DNA of 64,000 nt from JANNUT01 sp046331425. Lineage in GTDB: Bacteria; Acidobacteriota; Polarisedimenticolia; J045. Below the pieces are notes generated by a model, which saw nothing but the letters and a program-made list of their open reading frames with translations, was not told where the DNA came from and did not search any database. The stretch is taken from assembly GCA_046331425.1 (NCBI GenBank), contig JAXLQU010000011.1:62001-126000 (forward strand), written 5' to 3'. Made by a program: the position numbers and the translations under genes. Shown here one piece after another: positions 36,066 through 43,483 of the stretch (the first letter of the stretch is position 1; each line of letters opens with the position of its first letter).

Positions 36066-37145
36066 ATGTCGCCGCGAATGCGTTACTCGCTGTTGACAGC
36101 AGGCATGATCCTGCTTGGCTTCATCGCGGCTGAGCCGGCGCGTGCCGTGTCGTTCTATCTTTCGCCCGACGTTCCGGGCAAGGTGGCGGCCGTGACGCCG
36201 CTGCCGTGGTTGATTCTGCGCAACGACTCGGGCAGCTACACCGTTGCACAGGCGTTGCCGCAGTTTCGCGAACTCGACGGAATACATCGAATGGACAGCG
36301 GCAACTGGCTGTTGTCGTTCGAGGCGCCGGCCACGATCGGTGCGGTGACCTTCGACCCTCGCGATGTCGTGAAATTCGACGGTGTTTCGTACGGTGTGTA
36401 TTGGAGTGGCGCCGCCGCCGGTGTGCCGCGCAACGTCAACGTCGATGCTGTGCTGTTGGCCGGCAGCGACTCCGGCGATTTGATCGTGAGCTTCGACGTG
36501 CCGGTCACGATCGCCGGCAACACCTACGAGCCGGCCGATTTGGTGCGATGGAACGCGGGTGGCTTCTCGCTGTACTTCGATGCGTCGGCCGCGATTCCAC
36601 CGATTCCACGCACCACCAACGTCAACGACGCTGCCTTGCTGGGCACGACGCTGATTCTTACGTTCGAAGCGCCTGTGACGTTGGCCGGCACCACTTATCA
36701 GCAGGGTGAGTTGGTCTCGTGGAACGGCGCCGCATTTGCGTCGTACTACGTCGACCCAGCGTGGCCCAAGGGAGTCGCCTTGGGCGGATTGGCATTGATC
36801 GCGGCGCCGGGCGAGGTTTCCAACACGTTGCTGGTCGACAAGACGGTGCTGGTGCCAGGAAACATCCGCCTGAGGTGGCAGCCGAGTTGTTCGATTGGCG
36901 GGGAAGACTACGGCATCTATCAAGGCAAGCTCGGCGCGTGGTACAGCCACAAGGCGCTCGATTGTCATGACGATGGCGCCCCGTTGGTGGAAGAGGTGAC
37001 CCCGGCTGCTGGAAACACGTACTACTTGGTGGTGCCGATGAACCCAGGTGCGGAAGGGTCGTATGGCGCGGCATCGAACGGCGTCTCGCGGCCGATCGGT
37101 ACTGCAACGTGCCGGCCTGTGCAGCAACTCACGCCCTGCCCATAG
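36066..37145 (+). CDS. Secreted three-repeat protein with C-terminal Cys-Pro module
   Basis: 359 residues; ATG at 36066 five bases after the previous stop, with a second ATG at 36078 as alternative. No ribosome site, so coupling to the upstream gene is likely. Signal peptide about 1-27 (ARAVS). Three units of about 65 residues follow, each with a strand ending LSFEAP/VSFDVP/LTFEAP, then A-G/A-x-T-Y/F-x-P, a D/E-L-V-x-W/F motif and G-x-x-Y/F-x-x-Y. The last approximately 112 residues are the shared module (YGIYQGKLG, YYLVVP, EGSYG, final PCP). Family unknown. No enzyme motifs. Confidence 0.75.
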   Translation: MSPRMRYSLLTAGMILLGFIAAEPARAVSFYLSPDVPGKVAAVTPLPWLILRNDSGSYTVAQALPQFRELDGIHRMDSGNWLLSFEAPATIGAVTFDPRDVVKFDGVSYGVYWSGAAAGVPRNVNVDAVLLAGSDSGDLIVSFDVPVTIAGNTYEPADLVRWNAGGFSLYFDASAAIPPIPRTTNVNDAALLGTTLILTFEAPVTLAGTTYQQGELVSWNGAAFASYYVDPAWPKGVALGGLALIAAPGEVSNTLLVDKTVLVPGNIRLRWQPSCSIGGEDYGIYQGKLGAWYSHKALDCHDDGAPLVEEVTPAAGNTYYLVVPMNPGAEGSYGAASNGVSRPIGTATCRPVQQLTPCP

Positions 37146-37235
37146 CGTGAGGTTCGTGCGGTGAGGGCGAATGGCGGGCGTCGAGGCGATCGCTTCGACG
37201 TCCGCTGTCGCCAAGATCTGGGCTAGCATCTGCCC

Positions 37236-38393
37236 ATGCGAATCGACAATCGACGAGTCCTTGGTGTGTGCTTGGCCGCGAGTCTGCTCTGTGCGTTGGT
37301 CGTGGCCGCCGCGCAAACGCCAACCCCCGCCACGGCATCGACGTCGGCCACCGCGACGCCTTCATCACCTGGTGAAGAGGTTGGATCGCTGCGCAACGCG
37401 CGTGTCGCGTTGCCGATGGCGAACGAAAGGCTGCCCGTTACCTTCTTTGTGCAGGAGTTCACGGCGGCTGAGATCGACGAGTTGAAATCCTTGGCGCCCA
37501 ACGTGCGTGTCGTTAGCGGGTTGTCGCGCGAGCAGGTGCTGGAACGCGCGGATGAAGCGCGGGCGGTCGATGCTTATTACCTTTCGCCCGAACTGATCAC
37601 ACGCGCGAAGAATCTTGTATGGGTGCAAGCGATGAGCGCTGGAGTCGATCGTTACGTCGGCATCGCAGGGCTCGCGAAGAGTCCGTCGATCGTGCTCACC
37701 AACTTGCGCGGCGTACACGGCCCCGCGATCGCCGATCACGCATTTGGAATGCTACTCACGCTGACGCGCGATCTTCGCCATTACGCCGCGCAACAAGACA
37801 AGGCAGTGTGGAAGCGCGATGGCTCGGGCGCACCGCGCATCGCCTTGCAAGGGCGCACGATGCTGGTCGTCGGACTGGGCGGCATTGGCACCGAGATCGC
37901 GCAGCGGGCACACGGTTTCGGGATGCGCGTGATCGCGACGCGTCGCGGTGATGACCCTGCGCCCGACTATGTGAGTCGCGTCGGTCATTCGGCAGACTTG
38001 TTGGCGATGCTCCCCGAAGCGGACGTGGTGGCAATCTCGGTTCCGCTCACCGCCGAGACGCAAGGAATGTTCAACGCCAAAGCGTTTGCCGCGATGAAGC
38101 CGGGGGCCTACCTGATCAACATCGCACGCGGCAAGGTGGTCGACTCGACCGCGCTGATCAGCGCGTTGCAAAGCAAGCGACTTGCCGGTGCCTGCTTGGA
38201 TGTCACCGATCCGGAGCCGCTACCCGCCGACAGCCCGCTGTGGCGAATGCCGAATGTGTTGATCACCCCGCATACCTCGGCCGAAGCCGATCTGACCAAC
38301 GACCGCGTGTGGGGACTCCTGCGGGAGAACGTTCGGCGCTTCGGGGCGGGGGAGCCGCTGCTCAATGTGGTGGATGTGACGGTCGGGTACTGA
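37236..38393 (+). CDS. D-2-hydroxyacid dehydrogenase with apparent signal peptide
   Basis: 385 residues from ATG at 37236. Residues 1-26 look like a Sec signal (basic start, hydrophobic 8-25, A-A-A-Q), then a Thr/Ala/Pro-rich linker to about 50. The catalytic fold is complete: substrate domain 55-150 and 340-385; NAD-binding Rossmann motif VVGLGGIGTEIA; the catalytic Arg in NIARGKVVD, Glu in TDPEPLP and His in ITPHTS. It would reduce 2-ketoacids to D-2-hydroxyacids with NAD(P)H. Export of an NAD-dependent enzyme is odd because the cofactor is cytoplasmic; Tat export of a folded holoenzyme would need a twin Arg (NRRV is present). The N-terminus could instead be a membrane anchor. Apparently monocistronic. 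Confidence 0.85.
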   Translation: MRIDNRRVLGVCLAASLLCALVVAAAQTPTPATASTSATATPSSPGEEVGSLRNARVALPMANERLPVTFFVQEFTAAEIDELKSLAPNVRVVSGLSREQVLERADEARAVDAYYLSPELITRAKNLVWVQAMSAGVDRYVGIAGLAKSPSIVLTNLRGVHGPAIADHAFGMLLTLTRDLRHYAAQQDKAVWKRDGSGAPRIALQGRTMLVVGLGGIGTEIAQRAHGFGMRVIATRRGDDPAPDYVSRVGHSADLLAMLPEADVVAISVPLTAETQGMFNAKAFAAMKPGAYLINIARGKVVDSTALISALQSKRLAGACLDVTDPEPLPADSPLWRMPNVLITPHTSAEADLTNDRVWGLLRENVRRFGAGEPLLNVVDVTVGY

Positions 38394-38408
38394 CCGGCTG
38401 GTATTGGC

Positions 38409-38437
38409 CGTTGGCCCATCGAGGCGCCGGGCCAACG
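38409..38437 (+). terminator. Hairpin after the hydroxyacid dehydrogenase gene
   Basis: Perfect 9-bp stem CGTTGGCCC/GGGCCAACG with an 11-base loop, 15 bases after the stop. Further GC-rich repeats of a similar core (gaggcgccg) follow to 38520; a T-rich stretch appears only at 38560. Confidence 0.5.
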
Positions 38438-38591
38438 ACCGCGGGTCAACGAACCCCTAGGCCCAATGAGGCGCCGGTGCGCCGAGAGGCCCCGGGCCGC
38501 CGAGAAGCCCGGCCGTCGGGCCCCTCCCAAGAATTTCAGAATCATTTTCCTTCCGTGTCGTCTTTTTCCTGCCCCCTCCGATTACTCAAGT

Positions 38592-38683
38592 GACAGGGCG
38601 ATCGTTGGCCCTGTCCGGGGGTCTCCCCGAACTCAACGGACTGAGCCGGCGAAACCGCCGGCGCGAAAGCGGAGGAACAGGCC
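38592..38683 (+). promoter_or_regulatory. Structured 5' leader of the ADYC gene
   Basis: Three successive stems precede the start: GACAGGGC/GCCCTGTC (38592-38615), GCCGGCG/CGCCGGC with an AAAC loop (38645-38662) and a minimal GC-GAAA-GC hairpin (38663-38670) that abuts the GGAGG ribosome site (38671-38675). The compact fold next to the ribosome site suggests control of translation. It does not match a riboswitch consensus I know. Confidence 0.4.
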
Positions 38684-39517
38684 ATGACCTCGAGGGTGCA
38701 ACAGGTTGCGATGTTGATGATCGTGGCAGCGAGTGCTGCGACCTTCAGCGCAGCCCCCTCGAGCGATCGAATCGTCGACGTGTCGGTCGTCGGCACCGAC
38801 TTCCGCGTTCAACTCAGCAGCGGCCGCGTACTGTCGGGTCGCGATCTGGTGGGGGCGAAGCTCGCCTTGATCGTACCGGGGGGCGTGACGCCCGAGCAGG
38901 TCACGATCGATGCGGTCGTCACCGATCCACTCGACCCATCGGGCGAAACGCTGCTCTACAAGATGCGGGCACTCAATCCCCAAACCGGGCAACTGGAAGA
39001 ACTGTGTGAACCGGATGCGGCCGGGGAGCGCTGGGCCTTTCCGTTGCGCGGCCAGTGGGACTCCGAAGGTTACCCGCTTTCCGACAAAGGACTCTCGCTG
39101 ACCTGTGGTGATGGCTCGCAAGGTAAGTGCGTGCGCTGGGGATACAAGCCATGGAAGACGCTCCCCGACGGCACGCGGCTCTTCGATTACCACCAAGCCT
39201 GCATGCGAATGGTCAACGCCAACTACTGCGGCAACAAGCGAACCACGCGCGACGGCATGTTGATCGATTACTGGGATGCGCTCGGGATCGCCAAGCCCGA
39301 GGCCGATCCACAGAAGCAGGGGCTTCAGTTCGAAGCGGCCTGGGGTCCGAATGGTGCGGTGTGTGTTGCACACACGCGCGTGCCCGAACACGAAACGGTT
39401 GCCGATCTCGAACGCGATTGCCCGCGATTGGAGGGCCGACTCGGGCCGGAGAGATGTTCTGCGGAGGCAGCAAGCCAGTGGCACGAACCGGTGCTGCTCT
39501 ACAACCGCTCGCGATGA
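38684..39517 (+). CDS. ADYC-domain exoprotein
   Basis: 277 residues; ATG at 38684 with GGAGG eight bases upstream. Signal peptide about 1-23. The conserved core contains GQWDSEGYPLSDKGLSLTC, KCVRWGYKPW, HQACMRMVNANYCGNK and the R-D-G-x-x-I-D-Y-W-D end. This is the pattern of ADYC-domain proteins, named for A-D-Y-C (here A-N-Y-C), which I associate mainly with Myxococcota. Seven or more cysteines probably form disulfides. Function unknown. The gene 60 bases downstream, with 5-residue repeats, probably belongs to the same unit, as pairs of this kind recur in those genomes. Confidence 0.75.
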   Translation: MTSRVQQVAMLMIVAASAATFSAAPSSDRIVDVSVVGTDFRVQLSSGRVLSGRDLVGAKLALIVPGGVTPEQVTIDAVVTDPLDPSGETLLYKMRALNPQTGQLEELCEPDAAGERWAFPLRGQWDSEGYPLSDKGLSLTCGDGSQGKCVRWGYKPWKTLPDGTRLFDYHQACMRMVNANYCGNKRTTRDGMLIDYWDALGIAKPEADPQKQGLQFEAAWGPNGAVCVAHTRVPEHETVADLERDCPRLEGRLGPERCSAEAASQWHEPVLLYNRSR

Positions 39518-39547
39518 CAGACACGTTACGAACACTCACCAAAACAC

Positions 39548-39572
39548 GCAGGTATCGACCTGCACGGAGGAG
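39548..39572 (+). promoter_or_regulatory. Hairpin adjoining a strong ribosome site
   Basis: GCAGGT-ATCG-ACCTGC forms a perfect 6-bp stem with a four-base loop (39548-39563). It ends only two bases before the strong Shine-Dalgarno GGAGGAG (39566-39572) of the repeat-protein gene at 39578. It could modulate ribosome access. Confidence 0.4.
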
Positions 39573-39577
39573 AATCG

Positions 39578-39991
39578 ATGAATCGCATTGGGAAATTTGT
39601 CAGTCTGGTGGCACTGGTTACGCTGTTCGTCGCAAGTGCGCCGGTTGAGGCGCGGTCGACAACCAACAAGGTCGCTACCAACAGGCTCGCTGCCAACAAG
39701 CTCGCTGCGAACAGACTTTCAGCCAACAAGCTTTCAGCCAACAAGCTTTCAGCCAACAAGCTTTCAGCCAACAAGCTCTCTGCCAACAGGCTCGCTTCCA
39801 ACAAACTCGCTGCCAACCGCATCTCGCTGAATCGCATCTCGCTGAACCGCATCGCCCTAAACGGCCTGGCAACTCAGGGTCTCTCGCAGCACTCTGCGGG
39901 TCCTGCGATCCAGCGTTCGAACATCGGCGAGGGCGCGGTAACCTCCATCGCGGCCATCGAACTGGCGGACGGTACGCAACTGCAGCAGTAA
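39578..39991 (+). CDS. Secreted protein of N-K/R-L-S/A-A five-residue repeats
   Basis: 137 residues; ATG at 39578 with GGAGGAG five bases upstream. Signal peptide about 1-25 (VEARS). Residues about 28-95 are some 14 tandem pentads with pattern A/S/L-N-K/R-L/I-S/A. They resemble pentapeptide repeats, but the hydrophobic residue is one place later than in the classical A-D/N-L-x-x form. The tail (about 95-137) is not repetitive. The central repeats are almost identical at DNA level, showing recent expansion. No function known; the exported pairing with an ADYC protein suggests an envelope or matrix role. Confidence 0.75.
   Translation: MNRIGKFVSLVALVTLFVASAPVEARSTTNKVATNRLAANKLAANRLSANKLSANKLSANKLSANKLSANRLASNKLAANRISLNRISLNRIALNGLATQGLSQHSAGPAIQRSNIGEGAVTSIAAIELADGTQLQQ
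39661..39855 (+). repeat. 15-bp coding minisatellite
   Basis: About 13 tandem 15-bp units within the pentad-repeat gene. The central block (39721-39780) contains three perfect copies of agccaacaagctttc and one with a single mismatch; flanking copies are progressively more diverged. The length is a whole number of codons, so copy-number change keeps the frame. Confidence 0.85.
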
Positions 39992-40152
39992 GCGCGGTAG
40001 GGAAAGGTTGGCGGTCGCTTCGCGGCGGCCGCCATCAACAGAAGGAAGGACGTACAATCACCGCGCACCTCCCGCTGCCGCGACAACGTGTGCCAAGGTC
40101 ACGAGGAACGCACGGCGGCCGGGCGTACTCTCTCGCACAAGGAGCGCGATGC

Positions 40153-40731
40153 ATGTCGGAACCAGGGGCCGGGCAGCCGCAGTCCAAAGGCGGCCTCACC
40201 TACGCGGATTACGCCGCGCTCCCCGACGACGGGCAACGTTACCAACTCGTCGAGGGAGAGTTGATGATGACCCCGTCAACAACGAGCTGGCATCAATGGA
40301 CAGCCGGCCGGCTCTTCACGGTGTTGACACAACATGTCGAGACTCACGCCTTGGGAAAGGTGTTGTTCGCCCCGCTCGACGTCGTCCTCGATGACCGTAC
40401 CGTAGTGCAACCCGACATTCTGTTCATCGCGACGACGCGCGCCTCGATCCTGCAGGATGCCAATGTCAAGGGCGCGCCCGACTTGTGCGTCGAGATCCTA
40501 TCGCCGGGTTCCGAGAGCCTCGACCGTGTGCGCAAGCTCGGGCTCTACGCCCGCTTCGGCGTCGCACACTACTGGATCGTCGATATCGCGGCGCGCTCGA
40601 TCGAGGAGTACGTCCTGCACGGCGATGTCTATCGCGTGCGCAGTGTGTCGAGCAACGATCACGACTTTTGTCCCGCAGCGTTCCCCGGGCTCACGTTTCG
40701 ATTGGCGAGCGTCGGCCTACCGGAGAACTAG
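40153..40731 (+). CDS. Uma2 family (PD-(D/E)xK) endonuclease
   Basis: 192 residues from ATG at 40153, with AAGGAG eight bases upstream. Family features in order: LTYADYAALPDDGQRYQLVEGEL near the N-terminus, TPSTTSWHQ, a beta hairpin, VVQPDILFI with the catalytic Asp, LCVEILSPGS with the catalytic Glu, and RKLGLYARFGV-YWIVD with the following Lys. All three PD-(D/E)xK positions are kept. Uma2 proteins are abundant in Cyanobacteria, Chloroflexi and Planctomycetes; they are thought to be nucleases, and their biological role is unclear. Apparently monocistronic. Confidence 0.9.
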   Translation: MSEPGAGQPQSKGGLTYADYAALPDDGQRYQLVEGELMMTPSTTSWHQWTAGRLFTVLTQHVETHALGKVLFAPLDVVLDDRTVVQPDILFIATTRASILQDANVKGAPDLCVEILSPGSESLDRVRKLGLYARFGVAHYWIVDIAARSIEEYVLHGDVYRVRSVSSNDHDFCPAAFPGLTFRLASVGLPEN

Positions 40732-41023
40732 GGAGAAAGCACGACGGCCTGACCGTCAACGCATTCCAGCCCAACCGGTTCGCTCACTCTGTACAGTGTC
40801 GCTTCGCACGAACAGGTTCCGGTGCTGAACGAAAGAGCGATTGAGCCAGGCGCGTGAGCGACAGCCGATTGACGATCCTCGTTGCTGTGTTGCGGCTACC
40901 CAACATCGGTAACGGCGAACGCTGCGCGAGGCCTCGAGACGCGAGTTGTCGCCGCCCCGAGCTAGCACAAAGTCGGGCAGAGCGGGGCAGCCCCCTGGCT
41001 CTATAGTCCTCATCGACCTACAA
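40732..41023. other. Intergenic region
   Basis: About 290 bases without a supported gene, ending at the operator-like palindrome before the XRE gene. Confidence 0.4.
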
Positions 41024-41046
41024 GTGAAATTAGTACTTCACTAATT
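41024..41046. promoter_or_regulatory. Operator-like palindromes before the XRE gene
   Basis: Two interleaved inverted repeats: AATTAG (41028-41033)/CTAATT (41041-41046) and GTGAA (41024-41028)/TTCAC (41037-41041). They lie in the only AT-rich patch of this region, 26 bases before the regulator's ATG, and are suited to autoregulation by the XRE protein. Confidence 0.5.
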
Positions 41047-41071
41047 ACGCTTTTGGTCAGAGGCTCGCGAG

Positions 41072-41782
41072 ATGGAAGACCGGATCGCGCGGAACCTGCG
41101 TAAGCTCCGTGAAAAGAAGGGATTGTCCCAGGAGCGTGTGGCGAAGGCGTTGGGTATCACTCAGGCCGCAGTCTCGGCGCTCGAACGCACTTCCAGTCGG
41201 CTGACCCTCAAGCGTGCGTTGGAGTTGGCCCGGCTGTTCGATCACCCGTTGCAGTCGCTCGTTTCAGGAAACGTGCATGCAGGGGAGGGGCAAGACGACA
41301 TCGCATTGGAGCTGGCCTACTACGGCCTAGCCGATTTGGTCGTCGATTCTCCGCGCGTGCCAGGGGCCTTTCGGAGTTTCGAGGAGGTGTTGGCGCTTGC
41401 CGTTGTCGGTGAGCCATCCACGCGAGTGTTGAGCGCGCTGCCCGCGCTGGTGACTTTCAATCGCTGTCGCGCGGGATTACTCATCGCCCACGCTGAAAGC
41501 CACGGCGTCGAGCGTCGCGTCGGCTGGATCGTCGACCCGGCAGCGACGCTCGTAGAACGAGGGCTGAAGCACTCAGCGGCACGCCCCGATCTCCCTGCGA
41601 TTCGCACGCAGATTTCGCGGCTCGTTGCTTCGCCTCGCGAATGCGATTGGGATTCCATTGGCCGGCCGACCGCAGATCGCACGAAATTGTCGATCGTTCA
41701 CCAGCGCTGGAGAGTCTCGTACGACGAGTCTCTGGAGGGTTTTGGTCTACGGGCGCACGCACTACTCGGAATGCAACCATGA
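41072..41782 (+). CDS. XRE-family regulator, probable antitoxin
   Basis: 236 residues. The helix-turn-helix is at about 5-60 (LRKLREKKGLSQERVAKALG, then QAAVSALER). The rest is a helical domain containing S-F-E-E-V-L-A-L-A-V-V-G-E-P-S-T-R-V and A-L-P-A-L-V-T-F-N-R, a form I associate with the antitoxin gene that precedes DUF6036-type nucleotidyltransferases. Its stop overlaps the next start as ATGA. The palindromes just upstream suggest it represses its own operon. The predicted partner gene is broken. Confidence 0.75.
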   Translation: MEDRIARNLRKLREKKGLSQERVAKALGITQAAVSALERTSSRLTLKRALELARLFDHPLQSLVSGNVHAGEGQDDIALELAYYGLADLVVDSPRVPGAFRSFEEVLALAVVGEPSTRVLSALPALVTFNRCRAGLLIAHAESHGVERRVGWIVDPAATLVERGLKHSAARPDLPAIRTQISRLVASPRECDWDSIGRPTADRTKLSIVHQRWRVSYDESLEGFGLRAHALLGMQP

Positions 41783-42193
41783 CCGGCATCAGAACCCTGG
41801 TACTCTCGCGCCTCGATGAGATCGACATCGGCCTTGCGCCCGACACGTCCTCGAGTGCCGATCTCGATCCATCACGTGGACGAGGCAATTGCCGGGTTCC
41901 GGCCAATCTTCAAGACGCGCGTGATCGAAATCGAATCAGGTCGCTGGAGTCAGATTCGAGTATTTGTCCCGGATGCTCTCGATCTGATTCTGTCGAAGAT
42001 CAGCCGTTTCAGCGCAACCGATCGCCAGGAGATACAGTTGTTGTGCATCAGAACGGGTGACCCAGTCGATCCAAACACGCTGCGATCCCGATTCTTGGAT
42101 CACTTCGACTGGGAGGCTGGTGACAATCCTCAACTGGGCGAGCGGCTGGAGAGAATCGTCGATTACTTGTTGGGTCGAATCGCGGCGCTGTGA
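41779..42193 (+). pseudogene. Decayed DUF6036-like nucleotidyltransferase
   Basis: The ATGA-coupled ATG at 41779 opens a frame (MTGIRTLVLSRLDEIDIGL) that soon loses sense. From about 41850 another frame encodes the typical C-terminal part: VPISIHHVDEAI, R-V-F-V-P-D-A-L-D-L-I-L-S-K-I-S-R, then a helical end at 42193. The nucleotidyltransferase core (G-x-x-A and D-x-D motifs) should lie between these parts but is absent, so a deletion of roughly 100 codons with loss of frame is the simplest reading. The C-terminal frame also has an ATG of its own at 41816, so a short protein could still be made. Confidence 0.5.
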
Positions 42194-42248
42194 GTAGGCC
42201 GAGTAGCAGTCAGAAACCCTCGACCGAGATCCAAGAGAAGCAGCGAGC

Positions 42249-42323
42249 ATGGCTGATGTCTCAGTCAAGAAGCTCGCTCGCCTGCCCCTCGGCCGCCTCT
42301 GCAATCTACGGACAACTCGTTGA
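42249..42323 (+). pseudogene. Remnant of a second cupin gene start
   Basis: ATG at 42249 encodes MADVSVKKLARLP, almost the same as the first 13 residues (MADVTVKKFSELP) of the cupin at 43073, then runs into a stop at 42323. The DNA is also alike over the start region. Looks like the stub of a duplicated cupin gene. Confidence 0.5.
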
Positions 42324-42324
42324 T

Positions 42325-43010
42325 TCGCTAATCTGCATGCAGGGTACAGCAGCCAGCGGGATCGTATTCCCCGGTAACGAACCAGCCAACAGTTCCTCCC
42401 GTGACAAGCACGTCGCCGTTCGGCCTGATCGCGAGCGAGTTCGCACTGTCGGAGGAGGTGTTGTCGAACCCGCGCGCGCGTGTCCAGATACGCGCACCGC
42501 TTGGCCGTGAACATTCGGAATAGTGGCGCTCCACTGAAGGGCTCCTGCCGCATCGTAGTGAAGCGTCAAGAGGCCTGTCAGGGAGACGCTCGTGGTTGTC
42601 GATCCGGCCACGACAACACCGCCAGCGGGGTGGTCGCTATCCATTTGCCGATCGCCTTCGAATCGGTAGTACGAAGATCGCGCTACCAGATTTGATGCCC
42701 CATCTGGTCGTACTTGGCTGTGATCACGTTATGCCACGGGTTCGAACCGGTGACATAGATATAGCCGGCAGAATCGACGGCAACCAATGCGCCGTACATG
42801 CCGGCAGAACCACCCTGCGCCAGCCTCGTGTTCGCGAGATGGTGTGGTCTCGGCCTTGATACCTGCGATGAGCCTTTCCGAGTGGCTCGCAAGCCGGACG
42901 CTAGTCGAGAATCCAGGAATTGCCTGTGGCATAGATCACCCGTCCGGTTGGGGCCACGTCGGACGCGCCCTCCGTCGGCGCGCGTACCCGGGACACTGTT
43001 GACCATTGTT
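42325..43010 (-). pseudogene. Broken SBBP-type beta-propeller exoprotein
   Basis: Three pieces in different minus-strand frames give successive propeller motifs: V-A-V-D-S-A-G-Y-I-Y-V-T-G-S followed by ITAKYDQMGHQIW and a stop (42683-42860); HPAGGVVVAGSTTT and LTLHYDAAGALQW (about 42480-42640); then ANSLAIRPNGDVLVTGG and VTGEYDPAG (42330-42480). A farther piece near 42930-43000 (APTGRVIYATGNS) continues upstream. The order is that of one secreted beta-propeller-repeat protein, interrupted by at least one stop and several frame changes. No signal peptide is left. Confidence 0.65.
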
Positions 43011-43072
43011 CCTTTTGGCGCTGTAGTGAGCACACACAACACAACGAACGTCACCCAAGAAGGGAGAGGTCG

Positions 43073-43441
43073 ATGGCCGATGTCACAGTCAAGAAATTCT
43101 CCGAACTTCCAAGCTACAACGACGAAGGACGCTTCATGTTCGCGGCCAAGGCACTGGGTGTCTCGGCTTGGGGGATGAACCTGATCGAGATGCCTCCCCA
43201 CTGGAACGACTACCCGGAGCACGACGAAACCGGCGACGGTCAGGAGGAGGTTTATCTCGTGCTGCGTGGGTCAGCCACGCTCACGGCGGCCGGGAAAAGC
43301 TGGCCGCTCGAGCCCGGCATGATCGCTCGCGTCGGACCGGCTGAGAAACGCAAGCTCGTGCCGGGCGAGGATGGCGCCACCGTGCTTGCACTCGGCGGTA
43401 CGCCGGGCAAGGCGTACTCGCCGCCTGACTGGTTGAAGTAA
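43073..43441 (+). CDS. Small cupin-fold protein
   Basis: 122 residues; ATG at 43073 with GGGAGAGG three bases upstream. The cupin barrel is visible: a histidine in EHDETGDGQEEVYLVLRG, where H and the following E would bind metal, then an A-T-L-T strand, a P-G-x-x-x-R-V-G-P turn, and a last strand A-T-V-L-A-L-G-G. The second cupin motif lacks its usual histidine. Single-domain cupins serve as isomerases, dioxygenases or binding proteins; no substrate can be inferred. A stub with a near-identical N-terminus lies 820 bases upstream. Confidence 0.85.
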   Translation: MADVTVKKFSELPSYNDEGRFMFAAKALGVSAWGMNLIEMPPHWNDYPEHDETGDGQEEVYLVLRGSATLTAAGKSWPLEPGMIARVGPAEKRKLVPGEDGATVLALGGTPGKAYSPPDWLK

Positions 43442-43483
43442 GCGGCCTGCCGTCACGGCGGATCGCTGCCGTATTGCGGCGGT

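Noticed and set aside
38592..38683. c-di-GMP (GEMM) riboswitch before the ADYC gene
   Set aside because: The CGAAAGC stretch recalls GEMM, but the conserved GGGCAAACC and ACGCAAAGC elements are not present in order.
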